Origin: Alphaproteobacteria bacterium
GTDB taxonomy: Bacteria; Pseudomonadota; Alphaproteobacteria; Rhodospirillales; Casp-alpha2
Direction: 5' to 3'
Assembly (NCBI GenBank): GCA_014382345.1
Contig: JACNJX010000070.1
Span: forward strand, 1 to 44,441
Length of the DNA stretch: 44,441 nt
The translations under genes were made by a program, and so were the position numbers. Positions within the stretch are counted from its first letter, which is position 1. Each line of letters starts with the position of its first letter. The notes below the pieces were generated by a model that made no database searches, was not told the DNA's origin, and saw only the letters and a list, made by a program, of their open reading frames with translations. This document shows, in pieces, positions 36,568-44,441 of the stretch.

Positions 36568-37941
36568 ATGGTTGGTCCTTTGACGGGAACGGACAACCCC
36601 GCATCCATACCTCCGGACAGCCAAACCGCCGGTAGGGGGGATTTGTGTGTGGTTGTTCACCCGCGCCTGAAAACGGCTGCTGCCCGGACCGAACGGGCGG
36701 ACCAGCTTCTCAGTGAAGCCATAGGCTTGGCGCACGCCATCAATCTGGAAGTCGTGCATGCCGAAACCGTCCCCCTGAACAAGCCCCGCCCGGCGACCCT
36801 GTTCGGAAGCGGCGCCGTGGAACGCCTGGCTGGTATTATCGGAACAGAGGAGCCGTCCAACGGGGAAAATCCCGAACACTCCAATCCCGCCGTCGCGGTG
36901 GTCATCGTCGACGCACCATTGTCGCCGGTGCAACAGCGCAACCTGGAGAAGGCCTGGCAGTGCAAGGTCATCGACCGCACCGGACTGATCCTGGAAATTT
37001 TCGGCAAACGCGCGCGCACCCGTGAAGGCCGGTTGCAGGTCGATCTGGCGGCGCTGGAATATCAGCGCAGCCGTCTGGTCAGAAGCTGGACCCACCTGGA
37101 ACGCCAGCGCGGCGGCGCCGGATTCATGGGCGGCCCCGGCGAAACCCAGATCGAAACCGACCGCCGCCAGATCGGGCAGCGGATTACGCGGCTGAAACGG
37201 GACCTGAAAGACGTCAAACGCACCCGCCATCTGCACCGCCAGGCCCGCAAGAAGGTGCCGTATCCCGTGATCGCCCTTGTCGGCTACACCAACGCAGGCA
37301 AGTCGACCCTGTTCAACCGCCTGACCAAGACCAAGGTCAAAGCCAAGGACCAGCTTTTCGCCACCCTGGACCCGACCATGCGGGGGCTGGAAACGCCTTC
37401 GGGGCGGACCGCGATCCTGTCCGATACGGTGGGCTTTATATCCGAATTGCCGCACGAACTTATCAGTGCCTTTCAGGCCACCCTGGAAGAAGTCGTCGAG
37501 GCCGACGTTATCATTCATGTCCGCGATGCCGCCCATGCCGACACGGAAGCGCAGAAAAAGGACGTGCTGGCGGTATTGAAGGACCTAGGACTCGGCGATG
37601 CGGTGGGAGGCATGCTGATCGAAGTCCTCAATAAAATCGATCTATTGTCGGCAGAGGACAGGGAAACATTGTCCAATCAGGCGGCCCGCAGCAATATCCC
37701 GGCGGTTCCGTTGTCGGCGGAAACCGGGGAGGGGTGTGACGGGCTGGTCGACATCATCGATGCCCGGATCACGGAACACTTTCAGCTCGAGGAGGTCTCG
37801 CTGCCGCATAGCGACGGCGCATCTCTAGCCTGGCTGTACGATCATGGCGACGTTATCGAACGCCACGACGACGACAAGGCCATCCGCCTTAAGGTCCGCA
37901 TCGACGCCGCCAACTGGGCGCGGTTTCAGCGCCGGGGTTAG
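36568..37941 (+). CDS. hflX: GTPase HflX
   Basis: HflX is a ribosome-associated GTPase that can split stalled ribosomes after stress. The N-terminal domain includes ERADQLLSEAIGLAHAINLEVV, then RTGLILEIFGKRARTREGRLQV and SWTHLERQRGGAGFMGGPGETQIETDRR, the HflX glycine-rich signature. The GTPase domain has P-loop ALVGYTNAGKSTLFNRLT, switch II DTVGFISELPHELISAF and NKID. At 457 residues it is full length. It is 43 bases after hfq. Confidence 0.96.
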   Translation: MVGPLTGTDNPASIPPDSQTAGRGDLCVVVHPRLKTAAARTERADQLLSEAIGLAHAINLEVVHAETVPLNKPRPATLFGSGAVERLAGIIGTEEPSNGENPEHSNPAVAVVIVDAPLSPVQQRNLEKAWQCKVIDRTGLILEIFGKRARTREGRLQVDLAALEYQRSRLVRSWTHLERQRGGAGFMGGPGETQIETDRRQIGQRITRLKRDLKDVKRTRHLHRQARKKVPYPVIALVGYTNAGKSTLFNRLTKTKVKAKDQLFATLDPTMRGLETPSGRTAILSDTVGFISELPHELISAFQATLEEVVEADVIIHVRDAAHADTEAQKKDVLAVLKDLGLGDAVGGMLIEVLNKIDLLSAEDRETLSNQAARSNIPAVPLSAETGEGCDGLVDIIDARITEHFQLEEVSLPHSDGASLAWLYDHGDVIERHDDDKAIRLKVRIDAANWARFQRRG

Positions 37942-37972
37942 GCGTCCCGGATTTTTGCTGACGCGCGGATAA

Positions 37973-38010
37973 TCTACTAGTAGTTTTATCACCTCAATTC
38001 TACTAGTAGA
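37973..38010. promoter_or_regulatory. Twin CTACTAGTAG palindromes before the small RHH-like gene, probable operators
   Basis: The perfect 10-bp palindrome CTACTAGTAG occurs at 37974-37983 and at 38000-38009, 26 bases apart, each preceded by T (the second extends to TCTACTAGTAGA). The second copy touches the AGAGGAG ribosome-binding site of the gene at 38021. Two identical palindromes spaced about 2.5 helical turns, directly before a small ribbon-helix-helix-like gene, suggest autoregulation. Direct seeing: the repeats; inferred: the function. Confidence 0.65.
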
Positions 38011-38020
38011 GGAGCAAGCA

Positions 38021-38290
38021 ATGGCGACCGCCGCCACGCAGAACAAATGGCGCCGTAAGAACCGTCTGGTAAAAAGCCAGTTGAACGTGATGGCCCGCAA
38101 GCTGACTCACGAGGAACTGGAGGGGATTGCCGACGCGTTCGAACTCAGGGGCAAGGGGGAGGCCGTTACCTTCGCCGCTTTCGTCACCCGCGCTCTGATA
38201 CAACGCGCAGATTTCGATTCAAAGGCGGCCCGGATGCTGGATGATTTCTCGCAAGCCTACCACCGCGACCGGGACATCTATTCGGCATAA
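38021..38290 (+). CDS. Small protein, possible ribbon-helix-helix regulator (89 aa)
   Basis: An 89-residue protein with a basic lead (QNKWRRKNRLVK), a possible beta strand SQLNVMARK, helix THEELEGIADAFEL, a turn RGKGEAV and a second helix TFAAFVTRALIQR, then an acidic-basic tail ending DRDIYSA. A strand followed by two helices near a basic N-terminus is the layout of ribbon-helix-helix DNA-binding proteins, but I cannot confirm the family. No toxin or partner gene is adjacent; it is convergent with the glycosyltransferase gene 13 bases away. The twin palindromes upstream fit an autoregulated repressor. ATG 38021 with AGAGGAG before it is clear. Confidence 0.7.
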   Translation: MATAATQNKWRRKNRLVKSQLNVMARKLTHEELEGIADAFELRGKGEAVTFAAFVTRALIQRADFDSKAARMLDDFSQAYHRDRDIYSA

Positions 38291-38303
38291 CCTTGAGGAG
38301 GTT

Positions 38304-39305
38304 TTAATCGCCGAAGCCAATGGTGTCCTTGACGATATAGTGGGGCCGGCCACGCACGTCCTTGTAGGTCCGCCCGACATAGATGCCGACGAGGCCGAGC
38401 GAGAACATCAACGATCCCCACAACAACAGGGCGAACATGATCCAGCCCGTCGTGCCACCGCCGGAAAAAATCAGACCGATCAGGGAAAACAGCGATACCC
38501 CGCCGCCGATCAGGAAGATCAGGAAGATCGGCGCCATGGAAAAGGACGTCAGCCCGGAAATGAAGGTCTTGTAGGGGTTGAGGCTGTTGAACAGGGAAAA
38601 ATGCCCCTCGCCACCGGCCCGGGCATCGCGCCGGTAATAGTGCGCTTCCTGCCGGTAGCCAATCCACGGCACGAGGCCGCGCGGATAAGGATCCATTTCC
38701 CCCAATTCCAACAACTTGTCACAGGCCAGCCGGCTAAGCAGACGGAAATCGCCGGCGTTCACCGGCATGTCGATTTCCGATGACGCATTGATGGCCCGGT
38801 AGGCCATGCGTGTCAGCCACATCTTCAAGGGATGCTCGCCATCGCGTTCGGTTCGCACCGTGTAGACGACCTCGGCACCATTGCGCCACTTTTCGACCAG
38901 CTCGGGGATCACCTCGGGCGGGTCTTGCAGATCGGCGTCCATGGAAATCACGGCATCTCCGGTGGAAAAGGCGATGCCCGCCATCACACATTCCGAAACC
39001 CCAAACCGGCGCGACATGTTGATAACCTTGATGCGCGGGTTTGCTTCCGCGCTTTTCTTCAGGATTTCCAGAGAACGGTCGGTGGAATCGTCATTCACGA
39101 AGATCAATTCGTAGCCGAGCTTAGCGGTCGTGAAAACGTCATCCAGGCGATCAATCAGCTCAGGAATAACATCTTCCTCGTTGCGGAAGGATAAAACGAC
39201 CGACACCAGAGTCTTTGCCGGCGCGACCTTCTTATTACCGCCCGCTTTACTGACCCCGGTTTTACCGGCACCCGCAGGTTTGGTTTGAGATTTTTTTGCC
39301 GCCAT
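38304..39305 (-). CDS. GT2-family glycosyltransferase with C-terminal membrane anchor (dolichol/undecaprenyl-phosphate sugar transferase type)
   Basis: A 333-residue family 2 glycosyltransferase of the DPM1/ArnC/GtrB type, which usually transfers a sugar to a polyprenyl phosphate. After a Lys/Ala-rich N-terminal stretch the catalytic domain has LVSVVLSFRNEEDVIPELIDRL, ELIFVNDDSTDRSLEIL, the metal motif ISMDADLQDPPEVIPELV and VNAGDFRLLSR. Two membrane segments follow (about residues 240-272 and 280-305). ATG 39305 is chosen over an upstream in-frame ATG. It is the last gene of a minus-strand trio with a sugar kinase and a radical SAM enzyme, pointing to cell-surface glycan work. Sugar and lipid are unknown. 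Confidence 0.88.
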   Translation of the reverse strand: MAAKKSQTKPAGAGKTGVSKAGGNKKVAPAKTLVSVVLSFRNEEDVIPELIDRLDDVFTTAKLGYELIFVNDDSTDRSLEILKKSAEANPRIKVINMSRRFGVSECVMAGIAFSTGDAVISMDADLQDPPEVIPELVEKWRNGAEVVYTVRTERDGEHPLKMWLTRMAYRAINASSEIDMPVNAGDFRLLSRLACDKLLELGEMDPYPRGLVPWIGYRQEAHYYRRDARAGGEGHFSLFNSLNPYKTFISGLTSFSMAPIFLIFLIGGGVSLFSLIGLIFSGGGTTGWIMFALLLWGSLMFSLGLVGIYVGRTYKDVRGRPHYIVKDTIGFGD

Positions 39306-39397
39306 GACCGTCTCTTTTGAAAATGCCCCTAACAGATTTGAGTATTCCCCAACCGGAAACACTGTCAAGCGGCGTTGCTAAGGATAAGGAATAAGAT

Positions 39398-40402
39398 TTA
39401 GCGGTTTTCCAGACCGCTCGGCTCATAGACGACGATTTTTGAGCCGACGTCGTCGGGTCCGAAGTTGACCCGGATCAGGCTATCAAGGCGCTCAGCGACG
39501 GCGGCTTGTCTCTCGGGTTCTACAAACAACAGCATGAACCCGCCGCCGCCCGCGCCCAGCAGCTTTCCGCCGGTTGCCCCGGCGTCCAGGGCGGACTGAT
39601 AAATCTCATCGACTTCAGGCGTGGACACGGCGTCGGCAAGCTCGCGCTTGAGCTGCCAGGATTCATGCAGCATCGCCCCGACATCCAGAATCGGCCGGTT
39701 ATCGGACAACAGGACGCCTAGTGCCTCATCCACGAACCCGACCATTTTTTCCAGATGCTTTTGACGATGATCGAGATTGTCGATCTGCTTTTTGGCGATT
39801 TCGGGCGCGAAACGGGAAAACCCCGTGAAGTACAACATCAAATGGCCGAACAGTTCGTCTTTCCGGGCCTTGGAAAGAACCACGGGCTGGACGTCGAAGG
39901 CTCCGTCCCGCAAAAACTCGATGCGGTTGATGCCGCCGTAAGCAGCCCAAATCTGGTCCTGAGAGCCGACATGTTCGCCGATCACATCCTGTTCGATGCG
40001 GATCGCTTCCTGGGCCAGGTGTTTCTTGTCGGCCATTTTCCCGGCCATGGCAGACAATGTATTCAGCATGCCGACCGTAAACGACGACGATGAGCCCAGG
40101 CCCGAACGCGCCGGCAAGTCGCCGTCATGATGGATTTCCATGCCGACGTCGATGCCCTGGTCCTTCAACACGGCGCGCACGGCGGGGTGCTGGATTTTAT
40201 CGATTTCAGAGACGTTTTCGACTTTTGAATAAACAATCCGGTGGCGGTATTCGAAAAACGGCGGCAGAGGCCGCATCGAGATATAGCAATATTTGTTGAT
40301 GGCGAACCCGAAAACGGCCCCGCCATGCTGCTGAAACCACTTCGGATAATCGGAACCGCCGCCGAACAGCGATACACGAAAGGGGGTCCGGCTGATGATC
40401 AT
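39398..40402 (-). CDS. GHMP-family sugar kinase, heptose-7-phosphate kinase (HddA)-like
   Basis: A 334-residue GHMP kinase. It has the N-terminal substrate motif IISRTPFRVSLFGGGSDYPKWF, the ATP loop DLPARSGLGSSSSFTVGML and the C-terminal motif GATGGKLLGAGGGGFMLLFV. The GGGSD start with the following Tyr and the overall size match the D-glycero-D-manno-heptose 7-phosphate kinases that feed GDP-heptose; other sugar kinases of the same group are possible. It overlaps the upstream radical SAM gene by 4 bases and is 92 bases before the glycosyltransferase gene. Confidence 0.85.
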   Translation of the reverse strand: MIISRTPFRVSLFGGGSDYPKWFQQHGGAVFGFAINKYCYISMRPLPPFFEYRHRIVYSKVENVSEIDKIQHPAVRAVLKDQGIDVGMEIHHDGDLPARSGLGSSSSFTVGMLNTLSAMAGKMADKKHLAQEAIRIEQDVIGEHVGSQDQIWAAYGGINRIEFLRDGAFDVQPVVLSKARKDELFGHLMLYFTGFSRFAPEIAKKQIDNLDHRQKHLEKMVGFVDEALGVLLSDNRPILDVGAMLHESWQLKRELADAVSTPEVDEIYQSALDAGATGGKLLGAGGGGFMLLFVEPERQAAVAERLDSLIRVNFGPDDVGSKIVVYEPSGLENR

Positions 40403-41913
40403 TCCGCGGCGTCCAGTTCTTCGAGAATTTTACGTTTCAGCCGATGGCTGGCCATGTCTTCGATATGACGGCGGGTTTCCCAACCATAAAGCTGCGTCAC
40501 CATATCCAGATACCGGGAATTGGTGAAGTAATCGTGAAAGGCATCGTCCCGGAACTGCAGGACCTGAGCCGCGCTAAGATGCTCCGTCGGCAGGGGCTGA
40601 CAATCGTAACTGTGCTGGGAATACCCGGACCAGTGTTCCGGCAGGGGAAGGCCGCCCGCCACCGCCTGGGTGTAGAGCGGGGATCCCGGATAGGCCATGG
40701 CCGAATAGAAATTGACGAATTCGCAGTTCAATTCCTTGGCCAGGTCCAGGGTTTGCTGCATGGTGTCGAGATCGTCGTCGGGCAGGCCGAAGATGAAATT
40801 GCCGATGACGTGGATGCCGGCCTTCTGGATGTCGCGCACGATGGCGAGGATGTCTTCCTGGCTGAAGGCCTTTTCGGCGCCGTCGCGGACATGGGCCGAT
40901 CCGGACTCGATGCCCAGCGCCAGCCAGCGGATACCGGCGCGCCGGAGCTTCTCCAGCGTATCCGGCTTGACTGTATCGACCCGCGCATAGGCCCAGATGT
41001 TGAGATCCAGATCCTTCTCGATCAACAGGCCACAGATGTCATTCACATGGCGCTGATTGAGCACGAACATCTCGTCAATGATCTTGAACGTCTTGACCCC
41101 GAACGTGTCATGCAGGAAGGCGATTTCGGACACCACCGTCTGAGGATGGCGCATACGGTAGCGATTGACGTCAAAGGGCGCATTGATGCAGCAGAACACG
41201 CACTGATAGGGGCAGCCCAGGGACGTATAAATGGAGGCATAGGGCTCGCGCGAATCCAGGTCACCGAAACACTGCCAGTTATGGGCCCGGTACTTTTCCA
41301 TCGGCAGCAGGTCCCAGGCGTTGCCGTGCAAATCTTGTTCCAGGGACTGGATCAGGGGCGCCGCCGGATTGACGGCGGGTGCACCGTCCTGCATCCAAAC
41401 CAGTCCTTCGACGGTGCTGAAGTCCTCCGTTTCACCGGCCTTCAGGGCTTCCAGCAACTGCACCACGGTGACAGGCCCTTCACCCTTGCAGACGAAATCG
41501 ACGGCTTCTTCTTCCAGCGTGCGCTCGGGCAGGGCCGAAACATGCCCGCCGACCATGATGACCGGAATATCCGGGGAGTGTTCCTTGATCGTTCGGCACG
41601 CCGCTCCCGCGCCGACCATTTGCTGGGTCGAGGCAGACGGTTGATGCCCGAAGACGATCATCCCGACCAGGCGCGGATTGGCCGCCCGGACGTGTTCGGC
41701 AATGGCGTCGGGGTCCAAGTTCAGCGCTTCGGAATCCAGAATGGCGACGGAAAAATCACGGTCGCGGACATAGCCCGCAATCAGGCGGCACCAGAGCGGC
41801 GGTTCCACCGCCGACAGGTCGGAGCCGAGCTCCTGGTAGATTTTCTCCCTGCCGCCCGGATTGATCAGCAGCAGATCCAAAAGTCCGCTATCGGCAGATT
41901 GGTTTTCGGTCAT
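40399..41913 (-). CDS. B12-binding-domain radical SAM protein
   Basis: A 504-residue enzyme with an N-terminal cobalamin-binding-type Rossmann domain (LLINPGGREKIYQELG, LVGMIVFGHQPSASTQQMVG, IPVIMVGGHVSALPERTLEEEAVDFVCKGEGP) and a radical SAM barrel with the iron-sulfur motif CPYQCVFC (Cys 234, 238, 241; a further Cys at 242). IKIIDEMFVLNQ and LALGIESGSAHVRDGAEK follow. The domain lacks the DxHxxG base-off motif, as many of this group do. Enzymes of this class methylate or rearrange unactivated carbons or make C-C bonds. The next gene on the strand is the sugar kinase, suggesting a sugar or lipid-linked substrate, but no substrate can be assigned. Confidence 0.9.
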   Translation of the reverse strand: MTENQSADSGLLDLLLINPGGREKIYQELGSDLSAVEPPLWCRLIAGYVRDRDFSVAILDSEALNLDPDAIAEHVRAANPRLVGMIVFGHQPSASTQQMVGAGAACRTIKEHSPDIPVIMVGGHVSALPERTLEEEAVDFVCKGEGPVTVVQLLEALKAGETEDFSTVEGLVWMQDGAPAVNPAAPLIQSLEQDLHGNAWDLLPMEKYRAHNWQCFGDLDSREPYASIYTSLGCPYQCVFCCINAPFDVNRYRMRHPQTVVSEIAFLHDTFGVKTFKIIDEMFVLNQRHVNDICGLLIEKDLDLNIWAYARVDTVKPDTLEKLRRAGIRWLALGIESGSAHVRDGAEKAFSQEDILAIVRDIQKAGIHVIGNFIFGLPDDDLDTMQQTLDLAKELNCEFVNFYSAMAYPGSPLYTQAVAGGLPLPEHWSGYSQHSYDCQPLPTEHLSAAQVLQFRDDAFHDYFTNSRYLDMVTQLYGWETRRHIEDMASHRLKRKILEELDAAE

Positions 41914-42179
41914 ACAAAAAGAATCCTCTCAGAGGTTTGTTTTTTTTATGAAGTTTTCACCTTATTGTCACGAACGCCTTTCTTAAGCCCCGATTTTTAA
42001 TAAAAAAATAAACAAAGATATCCTGTCGCTAATAAAGACGTGAAAACACAGCCCCTGCATATTATATGTTCTGGGCGGTTTATATGGACTTAGGCCTTCT
42101 AAGTGGGGCCTTAAGCAGGTGGGGGGTCGAGATTTGAGCCTTCGCCGATTTTTTAACAATTCCATGGAAGATTCGGCCG
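41914..42179. promoter_or_regulatory. AT-rich divergent promoter region between two radical SAM genes
   Basis: About 266 bases, clearly richer in A+T than the rest of the window, with runs such as gtttttttt and aataaaaaaataaa. It separates two divergently transcribed radical SAM genes. A small hairpin ACTTAG-gcctt-CTAAGT lies at 42088-42104, and CCTCTGAGAGG just upstream of the minus-strand gene. No single promoter is clear. AT-rich divergent promoters are common targets of MucR/H-NS-type silencers; a link to the MucR protein at 5 kb is speculative. Confidence 0.4.
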
Positions 42180-43754
42180 ATGGCTAAGATTCTCTTCGTA
42201 AGCGACAATTTCCTAAACGAAGGTTTGGGAATCATGTACCTGAGTTCGTATTTGAAAGAGAACGGGCATGAGGTCGACCTGACATTGCTTCAGGATTTCA
42301 AACGATTCGATAGTCTGATCGATTACGTCAAAGAATCGGCCCCCGACATTGTCGGCTTTTCGGTCATGACGCCTCAAGTAGAACAATTCCGGCCGGTTTC
42401 CAAAATGATTCGGGAGCAAACCGGCATTCCGGTTGCCTGGGGTGGCGCGCACTGCATGTTCATGCATGAGGAAATCATTAACTACGATTGTACGGATATC
42501 ATCTGCATTGGCGACGGCGAAGAGGCGGTATTGGAGATGATGAACCGGATCGAGGTCGGGGAAGACTATTCAGACGTCAAAAACCTGATCGTGAAGACGG
42601 ACGAAGGCTGGGTTAAGAATTCGATGTACCCACCCGAGGACAACCTGGACAAATACCCGTTTCCCGACCGTGCCCTGTATTATGACAAATACCCCCTGAT
42701 GGCGAATTTCGCTGTCAAACGGTTCATCACCACCCGCGGCTGTCCTTACAAATGTTCGTACTGCTTTGAGCCGACATATTTCGATATGTACAAGGGCAAG
42801 GGCAAGGTGTTCCGGCGCCACAGCATCGAATACGTCCTGGAGGAAGTCGAGCGCGTCCTTGAAAAATATCCGACCCGACGCGTCCATTTCTGCGACGACA
42901 TCTTCAACCTCGACAAGCACTGGGTGAAAGAGTTTTCCGGGCGCTACAAGAAAAAATTCGATCTCGACTGGTCCTGCAACATCGAGATCACCAGCCTGGA
43001 TGAGGATATTATCAAGGCAATGGTCGACGGCAGGTGCCGGGGCGGCACCTTTGGGCTGGAATGCGGCGTCGAAGAAACCCGTATCAACATGCTCAATAAA
43101 AAGATCACCAATGCCCGCTATGTCGAAGTCACTGACATGCTGCGCAAACATAAATTCAACTTCATCATGAACATTATGTTCTGCCTGCCGAACGAATCGC
43201 TGGAAGGCGCCATCGAAAGCGTCCGTTTTGGCACGTCCCTCAAACCCTATGGCATCCGTGTCAGTATCCTGAAGATGTACAAGGGAACGGAACTCGCCAA
43301 TTACGCCATCCGCAACGGCCTTAGCGAGGGGGTCGGCGAGTTCACCTACAAGGCGAAAGACATTCATGGTGATTTCGACAAGATCGAAAACATGAACTGG
43401 GCCGCCACCATGTTCGGGCGCTTCCCGTTTTGTCTCAGGTTTGCCAAGGCGCTGCTATCCAAGCGCTGGGCAAGGGTTTTAAGTCCACTGCAATACCTGA
43501 ACCATTGGGAGGATATCCAATTCTTCGACATCCCCCTATGGCAGTCCCTCCAATATTTTTGGAGTTCCCGTGACGTTTTCATTGGCGGCATGGCCAAGGG
43601 CCAGGAAGACACCTACCGCGACGAAGACGGCGTCGTGCATTCCGCCAAGGACGTCTTCGCGAAACCAACCGGGGTCATCGACTGGAACGCCGAATGGAAA
43701 AAGGGCGACACCTCCGCCAAGCAAGAAAACAAGGACCAAATTTCCATTAACTAG
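42180..43754 (+). CDS. B12-binding-domain radical SAM protein
   Basis: A 524-residue enzyme. The N-terminal domain has ILFVSDNFLNEGLGIMYLSSYL, DIVGFSVMTPQVEQF and IPVAWGGAHCMFMHEEIINY followed by CIGDGEEAVLEMM, the pattern of a B12-binding domain without DxHxxG. The radical SAM motif is CPYKCSYC (Cys 188, 192, 195), followed by RVHFCDDIFNLDKHW and GTFGLECGVEETRINMLNKK. The C-terminal 130 residues carry aromatic-rich HWEDIQFFDIPLWQSLQYFW. ATG 42180 is preceded by GGAAGATTCGGCCG. It is oriented with the next, frameshifted radical SAM gene. Confidence 0.9.
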   Translation: MAKILFVSDNFLNEGLGIMYLSSYLKENGHEVDLTLLQDFKRFDSLIDYVKESAPDIVGFSVMTPQVEQFRPVSKMIREQTGIPVAWGGAHCMFMHEEIINYDCTDIICIGDGEEAVLEMMNRIEVGEDYSDVKNLIVKTDEGWVKNSMYPPEDNLDKYPFPDRALYYDKYPLMANFAVKRFITTRGCPYKCSYCFEPTYFDMYKGKGKVFRRHSIEYVLEEVERVLEKYPTRRVHFCDDIFNLDKHWVKEFSGRYKKKFDLDWSCNIEITSLDEDIIKAMVDGRCRGGTFGLECGVEETRINMLNKKITNARYVEVTDMLRKHKFNFIMNIMFCLPNESLEGAIESVRFGTSLKPYGIRVSILKMYKGTELANYAIRNGLSEGVGEFTYKAKDIHGDFDKIENMNWAATMFGRFPFCLRFAKALLSKRWARVLSPLQYLNHWEDIQFFDIPLWQSLQYFWSSRDVFIGGMAKGQEDTYRDEDGVVHSAKDVFAKPTGVIDWNAEWKKGDTSAKQENKDQISIN

Positions 43755-43796
43755 TATATAAAGCCGCGTCAGGGTTTCACCGGTCCATTCTCGGGT

Positions 43797-43815
43797 AAAT
43801 CAGGTTGCCTGACTT
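43797..43815. promoter_or_regulatory. Inverted repeat upstream of the third radical SAM gene
   Basis: AAATCAGG-TTG-CCTGACTT, 7 of 8 positions symmetric, lies 79 bases before the ATG at 43894 in an AT-rich gap. It may be an operator or a weak terminator for the preceding gene; no T run follows. Confidence 0.3.
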
Positions 43816-43893
43816 CAATAATAAGGTAAAATATCGCGATTCTTATAAGTTTTTAAAGCGAATAAGGATTCCGGATAAAGAAAGGTATACTCA

Positions 43894-44441
43894 ATGACTC
43901 AGGTTAAAATGGGTATGGTTGTTGACCGTATCGGAGTCGTTGAAAGCTATTCCGTACCCGTGATATCCGCCGCCGCAAAGGCGGCCAATCACGATGTTCT
44001 TCTTGTCGAATACGACAAGAATCCTAAGGCTGCGGCCAAAGCTATGAAGGCCTTCAACCCGGACGTGCTGGCCTATTCGGTGATGTCGCCGGACGCGGAA
44101 AAATATATCGAAATCAACAAGCATCTGAAGGCCGAAACCGGGGCCTATTCCCTGTTGGGGTGTTCACCCGACATTTTTCCAGGAATACATCCAAAAGGAC
44201 GGCGTTGATGCCATTTGCGTCGGCGAGGGTGATCTGGCTATTCAGGATTTCCTCAACAACTTCGGCACGGATGAAATGTTCGAAACCACGAACATGCATT
44301 TCCGGCTGGAAGACGGCAGCATTAAAAAGAACGGCATTACCAGACTCATCGATGACCTGGGTACCCTGCCGCCTCCGGACCAGCCGTTGCATTATAAGGC
44401 CAGCTACGGGCTGCGCACACCCCCGATCCGTGGCTTTTTTT
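43894..44441 (+). pseudogene. B12-binding radical SAM protein, frameshifted and cut by the window end
   Basis: The first frame reads KMGMVVDRIGVVESYSVPVI, then AFNPDVLAYSVMSPDAEKYIEINKHLKAETGAYSLLG and runs into a stop at 44208. A second frame, open from about 44157 to the window edge, continues the same domain as GVHPTFFQEYIQKDG, DAICVGEGDLAIQDFL and LGTLPPPDQPL, up to the approach to the radical SAM cluster (PPIRGFF). The junction is a TTGGGGTGTT G-run at 44155-44164. Family members usually read GGxHPTF there, so one G too many or two too few explains the break. A sequencing or assembly error is as likely as a real mutation. The FeS cysteines lie beyond the window. Confidence 0.75.

Noticed and set aside
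40444-42000. 518-codon open frame on the plus strand opposite the radical SAM gene
   Set aside because: It is the shadow of the minus-strand enzyme, which has the full CxxxCxxC motif and B12 domain.
1-44441. CRISPR arrays, transposases, integrases, phage genes, restriction or toxin-antitoxin modules
   Set aside because: No repeat-spacer pattern, no transposase or integrase motifs and no toxin partner beside the small ribbon-helix-helix-like gene were seen on either strand.

Overview
The window looks like chromosomal DNA from an alphaproteobacterium, most probably a Rhodospirillales-type organism. The reasons are gene order and gene content: a nrdR-ribD-ribE-ribBA-ribH-nusB-thiL run, an rpmF-plsX-fabH-ihfA-merR run ending at a tRNA-Pro, fused ispDF, the dusB-ntrB-ntrC-ntrY-ntrX-trkA-dat-hfq-hflX block, a MucR/Ros regulator and a K+-independent proton pyrophosphatase. 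Coding DNA is GC-rich and genes are tightly packed with many 4-nt ATGA overlaps. I see no prophage, IS element, CRISPR array or recognisable defence system.

Layout. 1-5.1 kb: the 5' part of hemB (minus), a fused isobutyryl-CoA mutase (icmF) behind a palindrome-rich promoter, a small unknown gene and a mucR-type regulator (minus). 5.4-15.6 kb: a long plus-strand run with rpiB, glyA, nrdR, the riboflavin genes, nusB, thiL, a FliL-like membrane protein and hppA. 15.6-20.9 kb: bamE (minus), then a cytochrome bc1 chaperone, yceD, rpmF, plsX, fabH, ihfA, a MerR regulator and tRNA-Pro(GGG) with its own promoter and terminator. 20.9-23.2 kb: three minus-strand accessory genes (a protein of flagellin-like architecture, a STAS protein, a small unknown protein) with a strong terminator. 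23.3-38.3 kb: cutA, ispDF (minus, convergent), a CcsA/YpjD-like membrane protein, then dusB-ntrBC-ntrYX-trkA, a D-amino-acid transaminase, a HAD phosphatase, hfq, hflX and a small ribbon-helix-helix-like gene preceded by two identical palindromes. 38.3-44.4 kb: an accessory cluster with a GT2 glycosyltransferase, a GHMP sugar kinase and a B12-type radical SAM enzyme (all minus), and two further B12-type radical SAM genes (plus). The last of these carries a frameshift and runs off the window.

How the genes fit together. The riboflavin set covers deaminase/reductase, DHBP synthase, lumazine synthase and riboflavin synthase. The GTP cyclohydrolase II half of RibBA has lost its zinc cysteines, so the first pathway step probably lies elsewhere. 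The ntr block couples nitrogen sensing (NtrBC), a second membrane-anchored pair (NtrYX), potassium uptake control (TrkA) and RNA-level control (Hfq). The rpmF-plsX-fabH run links ribosome and fatty-acid/phospholipid synthesis.

The most promising places for something new are the radical SAM/GHMP kinase/glycosyltransferase cluster (probably modified surface sugar or lipid chemistry, but with no assignable product) and the twin CTACTAGTAG sites before the small ribbon-helix-helix-like gene. The inverted repeats before icmF and the twin TTCCGGAA sites at 16.2 kb are also unexplained.
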